Shown: positions 17,182-25,660 of the stretch, in pieces | Numbering within the stretch: the stretch's first letter is position 1 | Layout of the letters: each line of letters starts with the position of its first letter | Origin: Deltaproteobacteria bacterium | GTDB taxonomy: Bacteria; Desulfobacterota; Desulfobacteria; Desulfobacterales; Desulfatirhabdiaceae | DNA length: 64,000 nt | Direction of reading: 5' to 3' | NCBI GenBank assembly: GCA_016219185.1 | Contig: JACRBZ010000097.1 | Coordinates: forward strand, 33,841-97,840 | Made by a program: the position numbers and the translations under genes | Notes under the pieces: model-generated | The model's database searches: none | What the model saw: the letters and a program-made list of their open reading frames with translations, nothing else | What the model was told of the DNA's origin: nothing

Positions 17182-18852
17182 CTAATAAGGCACCGGCGAA
17201 TAAAGAAGCTGTTGCAGTGCCGGCATTCCGGTCAGTTCCTGAAAAAGAATCCTGGATATCATATCCCAGACATTGGGCGGAAGGACAGGCCGGATTGAAG
17301 GATTGGTATCATCCGGATCGGTGAACAGGAAAAGCAGTTGCGTCAGGCCCGAATTCGGATAACCCGGACCCGGAACCCACCCGTCTCCGTCCTTGTCCAC
17401 ATAGGGATCTGTTGCCAGGGTTTGCTCCAAATCGATCAGGGGGGCATTCAGTTGAAACATGCGGTTCAAATCCCCGAGAATGTAATTGGCGATCAGCGCC
17501 TGTCCGGTATAACCCGGATGTACCCCATCCAGGCTGAAGGTGCCGCCCCGTGACCATTTCCGGCTCAAAACCCTGTCGCCGATCTTTACCGGCGCGGCGC
17601 CACTGAGCGTGGCGTTCAAATATGCGCCCACATCCAGCAGATACACGTTGGGGAAAGTCTGTGAAGCTGTTTTTATTGCCATGTTGAAGCTGTCGATGCG
17701 GGACATGATCGTTTGCTGTTCAACTGCCGACAGAATCTGGCCGGCCTGCGGAACACCATCCTTTTCAAGAATTGTATTGACATAGTCCACGGAATAGCCG
17801 CTCTCAAGAAGGGCATACATGAACGCAAACGTGAAGAAAGAGACCCGATCTCCGCTGAAGGGAGCGGTGATGGGTTCTCCGGGCTGTGCGATGCGCTGAA
17901 ATGACGTTGGAACCGTGTAAGCCGGATTTGCCTGCCGCAGATAAAATTCGAGGTCTTCCGAATCAAACAGATATCCGACGGCGCTGTAGTAGGGAAGGGT
18001 CATCAGCATGATGGATGCATGGCCATAGGGCAGGGTATTTTCCCTCTGAAGGCGCTCCAAAATATGATTCAACTGATCCGTGAAATCCTTGACATCCGTA
18101 AGATTCCGATCGATCGCCTCCGGTGTGTAGGGTTCAAAATTCAAAAGCCCCTGAGCCTGTCCCGATTCCAGAAGGGCCTTTAGCTGTGGGGATATCTCCG
18201 GGGATATGGCATCCAGAGGGATGGGCAGATAGGACGGATTGCTGCCGCCGATCCCCAGGGCAGCCAGGCTGGAATCATTGTTTCCGATCCAGAGAAAAAT
18301 CACCGAAAATGCTTCATCCGGTGCGGCTGCCTGCTGATTCATGAGCGTCAGGGCCGCATCGATCTGAGAAACCGGCTTCCCGGCGATTAAATTTAAGGGA
18401 TACATCACTTTGTCATAGTCGTTCTGAAATTGAATGGGGGTGCTGCTGTCGCAAAGATAATTGTTGCTCGGAAAGGATGTACCGGCGCCGACCCGTTTGT
18501 AGTATTCGATCCCTTCAAGTGAAAAAATATCAGCGCCATCGACGCCAAGATTGGTGGGTATGTTATACGGCGTCAGGCGTTGCTCCTTATATCCGTAAAG
18601 GGGCTGGGAAAACTGAAAGGAAAAAATGGTTGAAAGGGATTCAACCGTCTTTTGAAGATATGCATTCATGGTATTCGGCGTGTTGTTGGTTGCATCCATG
18701 GTGCCCTGGGTCAGGCTGTCTCCCAGGCCGATGACCTGAATTGTTGCCGCCGATGAATGCCCGGGAAGGGCTGAAAGAAAAGCGATTGCGACAATCATGA
18801 CCAGGTAGGAAATTAACGGATTTCTTTTTAAGTTAATCATGTTGCTCACCAT
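17182..18852 (-). CDS. Exported SGNH/GDSL-family hydrolase
   Basis: A 556-residue exported esterase or lipase-like protein. The signal peptide lies at about residues 12-36 (ending HSSAAT). Block I is GLGDSLTQG with the nucleophile serine, block III is WIGNNDSS, and block V is SLDGVHPGYTGQALIAN with the catalytic Asp/His pair. Near the C terminus KDGDGWVPG resembles a calcium-binding loop. The preferred start 18852 has AAGG six bases upstream; ATG 18840 is an alternative. The substrate cannot be inferred. It converges with the diguanylate cyclase gene with a 22-base gap. Confidence 0.88.
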   Translation of the reverse strand: MVSNMINLKRNPLISYLVMIVAIAFLSALPGHSSAATIQVIGLGDSLTQGTMDATNNTPNTMNAYLQKTVESLSTIFSFQFSQPLYGYKEQRLTPYNIPTNLGVDGADIFSLEGIEYYKRVGAGTSFPSNNYLCDSSTPIQFQNDYDKVMYPLNLIAGKPVSQIDAALTLMNQQAAAPDEAFSVIFLWIGNNDSSLAALGIGGSNPSYLPIPLDAISPEISPQLKALLESGQAQGLLNFEPYTPEAIDRNLTDVKDFTDQLNHILERLQRENTLPYGHASIMLMTLPYYSAVGYLFDSEDLEFYLRQANPAYTVPTSFQRIAQPGEPITAPFSGDRVSFFTFAFMYALLESGYSVDYVNTILEKDGVPQAGQILSAVEQQTIMSRIDSFNMAIKTASQTFPNVYLLDVGAYLNATLSGAAPVKIGDRVLSRKWSRGGTFSLDGVHPGYTGQALIANYILGDLNRMFQLNAPLIDLEQTLATDPYVDKDGDGWVPGPGYPNSGLTQLLFLFTDPDDTNPSIRPVLPPNVWDMISRILFQELTGMPALQQLLYSPVPY

Positions 18853-18906
18853 AAAAAACCTTGGATGTTTATCAAAAGTTACCAGACCCTCCCAGCTTCG
18901 TATCTT

Positions 18907-19092
18907 TCAATGGACTTGAATAACTTCACATTTGCCTGGATAAATGCCTTCTTTGCATGAAGAACATTTGTGTATTCGGTAGACTTCATCAGAGAATGCT
19001 TCTGTTTCTTCCCCGCACAGGTAGCATTTCAATCTAAACATGTGTGTTTCTTTTTTTTGCGTCATCTCCATCCAGCTTTTTGATATTGCCAT
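18907..19092 (-). CDS. Small zinc-ribbon-like protein
   Basis: A 61-residue ORF with two CxxC-type knuckles: CYLCGEETEAF and CSSCKEG, spaced as in small treble-clef or zinc-ribbon proteins. AGGAAG lies about nine bases upstream of ATG 19092, supporting this start; an internal ATG would leave a shorter protein keeping both knuckles. I do not recognise a family. It stands alone between the SGNH hydrolase and a solute-binding protein. Confidence 0.55.
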   Translation of the reverse strand: MAISKSWMEMTQKKETHMFRLKCYLCGEETEAFSDEVYRIHKCSSCKEGIYPGKCEVIQVH

Positions 19093-19351
19093 ATGTCATT
19101 TTCTTCCTTATTGGCGCATAACTACGGCATGAGCAGCGAGCAACCACGTGGGACGGATTTCATCCCAGTTTTTGGTTGACCCTTCACTGCCCCTCATATC
19201 CTATCGTTAACGCTTACAGTCCAATGCCGTTGTTTTATTTTGACATTTTTTCGAGAAAATTACCAGCGTTTCAAGATCTTTGTGCGTGGTTTCTCATATG
19301 GGAAATTTGATCAACCGATTAGTTTGACGGGACTCCTGATATCGAAATAAA

Positions 19352-20107
19352 TCAATTGGATAATTGCACGATTCCCGATAAGGCTTCGGAAATTATCTTC
19401 AAAGTATTTCCGCCAACTTTTTTGCTGCACATCAGATATCTTACATTTCCTGGAGGCATATCGGAAAATGCAACTAATCTGAAATCACTCATTTTAAAAC
19501 CTGCCTCTTTGACAAGGCTTTCTGCTTCTTCAGGTGCAAGGATAAAATAATCACCACGGTGATTTTTGATCATGGAGATCATATTGACGTTTTCAGCGGT
19601 GGTTTTTATGATGGTTGGTGTTCCTTTCTCAATTATTTCATCCAGGAGGGCTCCATATGAATAGCCGTCTTTAATCAGTAGTCTTAGCTGTTTATCGTCA
19701 AGAACTTCACCAAGGGTTGAGGCATCTTTTATCCGCATGTCATCTTTTCTGACAATGGCGACCTGAGGCTCGTCTTTGTAAATAGTGGTCGAAAAAAGTG
19801 CGAATTTTTCGCGATCAGGATTTTTGAACCAGCCGACTCCGCAGTCACACCCGCAGTTTTCCTGAAGGATTAAGATTTGACGCTTTGCCGGGGTTGAAAC
19901 CCACTGATAGTGAATTCCGGCTTTTTCAAATGCTTTGGCAACAGGATCGGCTGTCAATCCGGTGACTCTATCGCCCGACGTAATCAGATAAGGTGTTCTT
20001 TCATTGTAAAGAAGGCTGACCTTTACACATTCGTCTGCCAATGCATGGGAGCCAATATCAAAAACAATTGCCATTAAAAATGCAGCGATAAAACTGATAG
20101 CTTTCAT
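19352..20107 (-). CDS. Exported family-3-like solute-binding protein
   Basis: A 251-residue protein with a signal peptide (about residues 1-24, ending SHALADE) and the fold pattern of periplasmic binding proteins of the HisJ/GlnH type: YLITSGDRVTGLTADPVAKA near the start and a second-lobe SYGALLDEIIEKG segment. An ENCGCDCGVGW cysteine cluster is unusual for the family. AAGGA six bases upstream supports ATG 20107. No permease or ATPase gene accompanies it, so it may be an orphan sensor or binding component. The ligand is unknown. Confidence 0.8.
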   Translation of the reverse strand: MKAISFIAAFLMAIVFDIGSHALADECVKVSLLYNERTPYLITSGDRVTGLTADPVAKAFEKAGIHYQWVSTPAKRQILILQENCGCDCGVGWFKNPDREKFALFSTTIYKDEPQVAIVRKDDMRIKDASTLGEVLDDKQLRLLIKDGYSYGALLDEIIEKGTPTIIKTTAENVNMISMIKNHRGDYFILAPEEAESLVKEAGFKMSDFRLVAFSDMPPGNVRYLMCSKKVGGNTLKIISEALSGIVQLSN

Positions 20108-20235
20108 TTTGATTCCTTGTTCTTTTTATGGTTGATACTGGTCAGTTAACCACATGAAAAAAACAATAAGAAAGCTGATCTGATGGCTCTTATTCTATTT
20201 CAAAAATGGGTTCATCACATTCTCTATATCTTTAC

Positions 20236-20790
20236 TTATATTTTTATGTACGTCCCATTCTCCTTCAGAATATCAAAAATGCCGAAGGTAAACCGGCCCG
20301 AAACCCGATCCCTGAAATAGTGTCTGAGGGTTTCCGTGATCACGGGAAAAGACAGTTCATCCCAGGGAATGCGTTTCTCATCAAAAAGCCTGACCTCGAG
20401 GCTCTCACTGCCCGCTGAAAAATCCAGGTCCGTGAGCCTGGCCCGGAACATCAAATACATCTGATTGATGTGACAGATATTAAAAAGAAGATATGGAGAA
20501 AGATCCGTAAGATGTGCCCGTGCCTCTTCAAATGCCTCCCGTTCCGCACCGGCATTGACGGTTTCCCCGTTTTCGAGATAACCTGCTGGAATTGTCCATG
20601 ACCCCAGGCGAGGCTCAATTGCCCGGCGGCAGAGTAAAATCCTGCCCTCATGTTCGGGAATGCAGCCCACCACCATCTTGGGATTCTCGTAATGTACGGT
20701 ATGACACGCCGGGCAGAAAAACCGGGGACGGTCATCTCCGGGAGGCTTTGTTACGATAAGGCTGCTGCCGCAGTTACTGCATTGCTTCAT
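20236..20790 (-). CDS. Nudix hydrolase with N-terminal zinc ribbon
   Basis: A 184-residue protein. Residues 4-30 form a zinc ribbon (CSNC and CPAC). A Nudix box follows: GYLENGETVNAGAEREAFEE matches GX5EX7REUXEE, the diphosphate- and metal-binding signature. The ribbon-Nudix layout resembles NudC/NADH pyrophosphatase-like or NudF-like short proteins; specificity is not predictable. The Nudix box has EEARA where most have EEXG, a small deviation. The start ATG 20790 faces a possible divergent gene, leaving very little promoter space. Confidence 0.9.
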   Translation of the reverse strand: MKQCSNCGSSLIVTKPPGDDRPRFFCPACHTVHYENPKMVVGCIPEHEGRILLCRRAIEPRLGSWTIPAGYLENGETVNAGAEREAFEEARAHLTDLSPYLLFNICHINQMYLMFRARLTDLDFSAGSESLEVRLFDEKRIPWDELSFPVITETLRHYFRDRVSGRFTFGIFDILKENGTYIKI

Positions 20791-20841
20791 GTCGGTTTTT
20801 CCATTAATCGGGCAGAAGGAGGCATTATCACAAGAGAAGAA

Positions 20842-21267
20842 TTGACTTATTTAAACCGCCAAGCGCCGGTACAGAGCTTACGGCACTTATTGTTTAAACT
20901 TACCGACATCAATCGGAAAGTCAAGAAATATGTGTTGGCGGATTTTGACTTTTTGCGCTATGTCATTATTGTATGCCGAAATAAAGGTTTGGCGTATGAC
21001 CCTGATGATTGGCAAGCAAATTATAGGCAAATAAATGTTGAGGATATACCGATGAAATTTTTTCTTGCAGAAGGAAATCTTGGCAGTGGTGCTACCCGTG
21101 AGCAGGTGGATGCGGTGATTCAAAAATTGAAAGACAGGGGGTGGCATGTGGAGTACGGCGCCGGAAACAATAAGGCAGAGGATATATCGGAATTTGGCCG
21201 GGAGCAAATCCTTCTGGATGCTTTTTCGGATGATTTCATGATGTGTCTGGATGAACTCGAAAGCTGA
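20842..21267 (+). CDS. Hypothetical protein, start uncertain
   Basis: The frame is open from upstream of the Nudix start and ends at 21267. The part that looks protein-like is about 141 residues. I place a tentative TTG start at 20842; AAGGAGG at 20816-20822 is too far for it. ATG 21052 with GAGG upstream would give a 71-residue version beginning MKFFLAEGNLGSGATREQ. The upstream part (LRHLLFKLTDINRKVKKYV, then DDWQANYRQINVEDIP) reads as real coding sequence, so the longer form is likely. No family recognised. A palindromic repeat begins immediately after the stop. Confidence 0.45.
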   Translation: MTYLNRQAPVQSLRHLLFKLTDINRKVKKYVLADFDFLRYVIIVCRNKGLAYDPDDWQANYRQINVEDIPMKFFLAEGNLGSGATREQVDAVIQKLKDRGWHVEYGAGNNKAEDISEFGREQILLDAFSDDFMMCLDELES

Positions 21268-21380
21268 TGGCTTCGTAAAAAGTCCAATATCTGCGTTGAG
21301 CTTCATCCTTCGTCATTGCGGCGTACTACTCGTACGCCTCATTCCTCAGAATTTGCTCGCCTTGATCTTGAACTTTTTTC
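21267..21380. repeat. Palindromic intergenic repeat overlapping the 3' end of the dynamin gene
   Basis: The ends are imperfect inverted copies: GGCTTCGTAAAAAGTCCAAT (from 21269) against TTGATCTTGAACTTTTTT (to 21379). The centre is a perfect hairpin GGCGTAC (21320-21326) / GTACGCC (21332-21338) with a five-base loop. The layout resembles REP/MITE-like repeats; from memory similar elements are common in Desulfobacterota, but I cannot check. The last dozen or so codons and the stop (21339-21341) of the dynamin-like gene lie inside it. Confidence 0.7.
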
Positions 21381-22850
21381 TTTGCCATCTGTTGCTTTTT
21401 TTTCAAGCTCCAGAGAGGCAAGGAAAGGGCCCGGTGGCTCCATCACCGGTTCTCCCGGGCGAAGGGCTGAAAGCTCGTTGAGGGCTTCGCGGATTTCCCG
21501 GGAGCCTTTTTGAAAAACGGCCAGCATGGCTTCGTAATCTTTTTTTGCAATTCCCGATGAAAAACGTCCGTCGTTCTTTTCCAGGAAAGCGGCAACCTTG
21601 CCCTGAATCGCCTGCCAATTGTCCTGATGCGTCTGCGTCTTTAAGGAGATCAACATCTCGGGCTGTTCCAGTTGACTTCGGTGGAAGCGACGCGCCGCCA
21701 TTTTCCATATCCCCAGAATCCAGACCAGAAAGAAAGCCGCGGACAAAATGCCTTCTGCCGCCATCAATCCGACCGGGTCAAGGCCTCCCAATATGCCAGA
21801 GACGAGCAGCGCTCCGATTGCGCCGCCGGCGCAGCCAAGGCTCAGCATCACACCGGTGACAAGGTTTTTCATGCGGGAGCCTGAGCGTTTCCGGCGGTAA
21901 TTCACCAGGGCTTGCAGCATTTGGCCGAGACGTTCTGAATGGGTTTCCACAAAGGCGGCCAGATGATCCAGGCGGTGTCGCGGAGCTTCCAACACCGCTT
22001 TTTTCAGCTCTTCCCGCTGGTTTTCCAGATAATGGAGATAGCCAAGATCGTGTTCGCGCCGGTTGCGTGAATCGATGCCGGCTCGCTGAGAATAGGTCAA
22101 ATGGATCATGGGGATGTCTTTGCGGCCGGTGATCTGCGACAGGTTCCAGCACAGGGTACCGTAGACCCTGAGCAAGTCGTTGAGCGAGGCGCATTCGTCG
22201 ATCCGGTTGAGCACGAAGAGCACCCGATCTTCAAAGGTGCGCGCCGGAAGAGTCTCGCGTAGGCTGGTGTGCACCTCGCGGATGGTTCCGGCCTTGTGCG
22301 GGTCAAAAAGTACCAGAATCAGGTCGGCGATCTGAGCGAAATCGCCGATGACATCCTGGTAATTGTAGCCCCTGTCGCGTTCGGTGACGCTGTCCAGCAT
22401 GCCTGGGGTATCAATGATGGCCAGTTCCTTTAGAAAAGGCGAGTTTACTTTTTTCAGCCGGAAATGGGCCGTAAAACGCTGGCCGTGCTTTTTCATGGAT
22501 TCAAAAGGAAATGCCGGGTCATTGAGGAGAAAATTGCCGTCGCGCTCCTCGGTTACGTGAATGGAACTGTCGGGATCGGCGTTGTCGTCATAAGTCAGGA
22601 TCGTGAATGAATCGTCGGTGGGGGCCTGGCCGGTTTTCTGTATGTCGCTTCCCAGAAATTCGTTGATCAGGGCCGACTTGCCGGAGGAATAGTTGCCCAG
22701 CACCAGCACCATGGGACGCCACTTGATGGTGGTTTCGAGCGGAACCTCGCTGTAACCGTAACGCATTGCCACCGGCGTCAGGTGCTTTTCCACCATCTCC
22801 AGCAGTTCGGCGTGCAAGGCATTGATGTAATTTTCCCGGTAAAGCTGCAT
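21339..22850 (-). CDS. Dynamin-like/YjdA-type GTPase with two membrane helices
   Basis: A 503-residue protein. G1 is LVLGNYSSGKSALINEFLG (about 48-66). The switch threonine lies in QAPTDDSFTIL, G3 is IDTPGMLDS and G4 is LNRIDE. This is the arrangement of bacterial dynamin/EHD-like membrane-remodelling GTPases. Two adjacent hydrophobic stretches (about 340-395, e.g. LSLGCAGGAIGALLVSGILG) probably insert in the membrane. A charged helical tail follows. AGGA eight bases upstream supports ATG 22850. The C terminus (EKSSRSRRANSEE) is encoded by an intergenic repeat and is probably recent. The function may be membrane repair or remodelling; this is inference from the family. Confidence 0.85.
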   Translation of the reverse strand: MQLYRENYINALHAELLEMVEKHLTPVAMRYGYSEVPLETTIKWRPMVLVLGNYSSGKSALINEFLGSDIQKTGQAPTDDSFTILTYDDNADPDSSIHVTEERDGNFLLNDPAFPFESMKKHGQRFTAHFRLKKVNSPFLKELAIIDTPGMLDSVTERDRGYNYQDVIGDFAQIADLILVLFDPHKAGTIREVHTSLRETLPARTFEDRVLFVLNRIDECASLNDLLRVYGTLCWNLSQITGRKDIPMIHLTYSQRAGIDSRNRREHDLGYLHYLENQREELKKAVLEAPRHRLDHLAAFVETHSERLGQMLQALVNYRRKRSGSRMKNLVTGVMLSLGCAGGAIGALLVSGILGGLDPVGLMAAEGILSAAFFLVWILGIWKMAARRFHRSQLEQPEMLISLKTQTHQDNWQAIQGKVAAFLEKNDGRFSSGIAKKDYEAMLAVFQKGSREIREALNELSALRPGEPVMEPPGPFLASLELEKKATDGKEKSSRSRRANSEE

Positions 22851-23290
22851 ACGTCAGGTCCTTTTTTGTGGTTGCCGTCTGAGTGCTTAATGCATTTAAC
22901 TCTCCCATACTGAATGCATGGCGTATTGTCAACCGTTCAACAAACTTGGAAAACACAAATTCCGCACCACCCTTCTGTAGGATACATGGGAGAAACTCCC
23001 GACCGGGAGAATGCCTCAGACAAAATGAAGACCATTTGTTATGGACAAAAAACATTAAAAAGGTGAAAATAAAATTGATATAATTGTACTTCGTTAGATA
23101 TAGGTATTGGATTTTTATCTATATTAATTAATATATCGTCCAGTGCGGATTTGAAAGAAAAATTCATCATGGATGGGCATTCGTTCTTGCAAAGAAAGGG
23201 GAGATGGATTGTTTTTCAATGATTGCCTGTGACATCATTCAACTTTTTATATTTAAAGTTTAAACCAATCAAATCGGAACGGAGGATTAT
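22851..23290. other. Intergenic region between the dynamin-like gene and the nonahaem cytochrome
   Basis: This 440-base AT-rich stretch holds the divergent starts of both genes. AACGGAGG just upstream of 23291 is the cytochrome ribosome site. A TGGGCAT...TTGC arrangement at 23174-23190 resembles a sigma-54 site but its GG-GC spacing is one or two bases too long. I see no small gene. Confidence 0.4.
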
Positions 23291-25144
23291 ATGAAATGGA
23301 ACAAACTCTTAATTGCCATGACCTTTATCTTGTTGGTATCCGGTACGGCGCAATCCCAGCCCCAGGCTCCGGTGTTAAGCGTTGTCGTTACCGGGACCTG
23401 GATTAACCTCTCCTGGACCCCAATCCAGGGGGCGACGGGCTATACCCTGTCTTATGCACCGATTCCCTATACGGGTATTGCATCCATCGTAACCGTGGAT
23501 ATGGGGACGCAAACCAGCCTCTCGGGCTATCTCTGGGCCGGGGCCGCCTATTATGGAGCAATCCAGTCGCGAGACGCCTCCGGATTGAGCCTGTATTCCA
23601 ACGTGGTGGAAGTCATCATCAATCCCTCTCCGCTCGCGGGGAATTTCCAGGTTTTTGCCTTTAATGATCTCGGCATGCACTGCTATGATCCGGATTTTTC
23701 CGTCTTCAGCATCCTGCCGCTCTTTAATGTGCTGCATGCGCAGACCATTCAAAAAGGGACCGTTCCGAACATCATCGGCCCGGTAGTCAAGGTCACTTAC
23801 CAGGGAAAGGCGGATGGGACCGGATCGATCAATACGACCAGCATGGGCAAAACGAATTTCTGGGACTATGTGTTGCCCCTGTTCGGTGAAAACCCGCCGG
23901 TGGACGAAGGCTTGCTGGGAGCAAAAATGCCCGGACCCGTGAATCAGCCTCAACCTTTTTCCTGGGCTGCCGGGGCGATAAATTGGTTTTCAGCCGCGGG
24001 CATTCCGATCACTGCCGTGGACGACAGTAATAAAACCAATTCCTACCCCCTGATGAATGTACAGGCCCTGGACCCGACAAACGCGGCTGTCCTTTCCTCA
24101 CTTCCTGTGGTGGTTCCCGTATCCAATGAAATGGCATGCAATGTCTGTCACAACACGGGAAGTGTCGCCGCCAGTCTTCCGGGCGTCAATTGGAGTCAGA
24201 GCGGCAATCCCGCGATTCAATTCCGGGAAAACATCCTGATTCTTCACGATTACAGAAATGGCACGAATCTTAACAACAGCCGGCCGGTTTTGTGCGCGTC
24301 CTGCCATTATTCTCCCGCGCTGGATCTGGGCCATACCGGACCGGTGGGGCCTCAGGTGATGAATAAGACCATGTCTGCGGCCACCCACGGGTACCATGCT
24401 TCGCGGATTATTACCGGAACGCCGCCCAGCGGAAACGTCTGTTACTATTGCCATCCGGGTGAAAAAACACAATGCGCCAGAGGAGCCATGGTTACAGCAG
24501 GTCTGGTCTGTATGGATTGTCACGGCACCATGACTGCGGTGGGCCAGGCAACCCGGCGTCCTTGGACCGACCTTCCCATGTGCCAGTCCTGCCATACGGG
24601 TGATGCAATCAATCATTTGGGCACCCAGATCATTGGTCGTCTTGCCTATACCGACAGTCCGGATACGGCCACCCCTATCGTTGCCACCAACAAACGCTTT
24701 GCCGAGCAGGACAACACGTTGTATCGGAACAGCGTGGGGCATAACGGCGTGGCATGTGAATCCTGCCATGGCAGCACGCATGCCGAATGGCCAACGTCAC
24801 AGGCCAATGACAATCTGGCCGCAACCTCAATTCAGGGTCATGACGGCAAAATCATGGAATGCACGGCCTGCCATGGTAGCGGATTGTCCCTGACCCCTAA
24901 CGGCGGGCCTCACGGCATGCACAATGTAAACAGCCAGCTTTGGGTGAACAGTCATCAAAATTTAGCATCCAAACAGGCCTGTGGAACCTGTCATTCAGCG
25001 GACGGAAGCGGGACAGTGATTTCCAAAGCCGCCGTAAACCGGACGTTTTCAGTAGAGGGCCGCATCGTTTCCATTTCCAAGGGCACGCAAATCGGTTGCG
25101 GTCTCTGTCATGAAAACGTGCTTGTCGTCGGGGGTCGAGGTTAA
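23291..25144 (+). CDS. Exported nonahaem c-type cytochrome with N-terminal Fn3-like domain
   Basis: A 617-residue exported protein. The signal peptide is about residues 1-22 (ending AQSQ). A fibronectin-III-like domain covers 24-110 (SYAPIPYTGIASIVTVDMGT, AIQSRDASGLSLYSN) and is nearly the same as that of the multicopper oxidase downstream. A FNDLGMHCYDPDFS domain follows (about 118-280). Nine CxxCH haem motifs follow from residue 283 to about 610: CNVCH, CASCH, CYYCH, CMDCH, CQSCH, CESCH, CTACH, CGTCH, CGLCH. GGAGG five bases before the ATG gives a firm start. It is probably a periplasmic or outer-surface electron carrier; its partner is plausibly the neighbouring oxidase. Confidence 0.92.
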   Translation: MKWNKLLIAMTFILLVSGTAQSQPQAPVLSVVVTGTWINLSWTPIQGATGYTLSYAPIPYTGIASIVTVDMGTQTSLSGYLWAGAAYYGAIQSRDASGLSLYSNVVEVIINPSPLAGNFQVFAFNDLGMHCYDPDFSVFSILPLFNVLHAQTIQKGTVPNIIGPVVKVTYQGKADGTGSINTTSMGKTNFWDYVLPLFGENPPVDEGLLGAKMPGPVNQPQPFSWAAGAINWFSAAGIPITAVDDSNKTNSYPLMNVQALDPTNAAVLSSLPVVVPVSNEMACNVCHNTGSVAASLPGVNWSQSGNPAIQFRENILILHDYRNGTNLNNSRPVLCASCHYSPALDLGHTGPVGPQVMNKTMSAATHGYHASRIITGTPPSGNVCYYCHPGEKTQCARGAMVTAGLVCMDCHGTMTAVGQATRRPWTDLPMCQSCHTGDAINHLGTQIIGRLAYTDSPDTATPIVATNKRFAEQDNTLYRNSVGHNGVACESCHGSTHAEWPTSQANDNLAATSIQGHDGKIMECTACHGSGLSLTPNGGPHGMHNVNSQLWVNSHQNLASKQACGTCHSADGSGTVISKAAVNRTFSVEGRIVSISKGTQIGCGLCHENVLVVGGRG

Positions 25145-25244
25145 TTCGCTTAGATATCGCTCGATCGGTTTTTATGGGATGAAAACCATGGGTTCCGACA
25201 GAGTGATGCTTCGGCTCTGAGAAGATGCTCTTGTGTTGAACCGA

Positions 25245-25289
25245 CCCGGCCAGTTGCAAACGCTCTCTTGCGCAATGCAATTGGCCGGG
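25245..25289 (+). terminator. Stem-loop downstream of the nonahaem cytochrome gene
   Basis: CCCGGCCA (25245-25252) pairs with TGGCCGGG (25282-25289), extended inward by GTTGCA/TGCAAT with one offset. No T-run follows, so it may be a Rho-dependent pause or an RNA-stability hairpin rather than an intrinsic terminator. Confidence 0.4.
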
Positions 25290-25342
25290 CCAAGTGCCAA
25301 AATTGACTATCCCAGAATTGAATACTTATTTATAACAATCTG

Positions 25343-25381
25343 ACAATATGGTACTATTTATTTATAAGACTGCCATATTGT
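25343..25381. promoter_or_regulatory. Inverted repeat upstream of the multicopper oxidase promoter
   Basis: ACAATATGG (25343-25351) and CCATATTGT (25373-25381) form perfect 9-bp arms separated by 21 AT-rich bases, about two helical turns. It lies about 110 bases before a sigma-54-like promoter, the distance at which enhancer-binding activators act. This is an inference from position and symmetry. Confidence 0.5.
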
Positions 25382-25493
25382 GATAATGTACAAATTCGAT
25401 ACATCCCCGAAGTGGTTCCCGCCATTTTTTTCTTGATTCCTAACAAACTGATATCAATTATATTTCCGATAGTGTTTTCCCAATATCACGATG

Positions 25494-25510
25494 TGGCACA
25501 TTAAATGCTT
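25494..25510 (+). promoter_or_regulatory. Sigma-54 (-24/-12) type promoter for the multicopper oxidase
   Basis: TGGCAC-ATTAA-ATGCT gives the -24 GG (25495-25496) and -12 GC (25507-25508) at the correct spacing. It differs from consensus TTGCW by one base. The coding start at 25661 is about 140 bases downstream. The rest of the 515-base gap (25145-25660) shows no gene I can support. Confidence 0.5.
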
Positions 25511-25660
25511 GATATGCAACATTCCTTTTTACGGGAAATGTGCGATGGAAGCACTGGCAACCGATGGTTTGTAAAATTTCACATGCTCTTGATCACAAGG
25601 GAGTATGCAAGCGTGACGTTTCCAATCAATAAATCTTCGAGAAAAAGAAAGGATAATGCT

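Noticed and set aside
23174..23190. Sigma-54-like site before the nonahaem cytochrome (TGGGCAT...TTGC)
   Set aside because: The GG to GC distance is longer than the required spacing by one or two bases.
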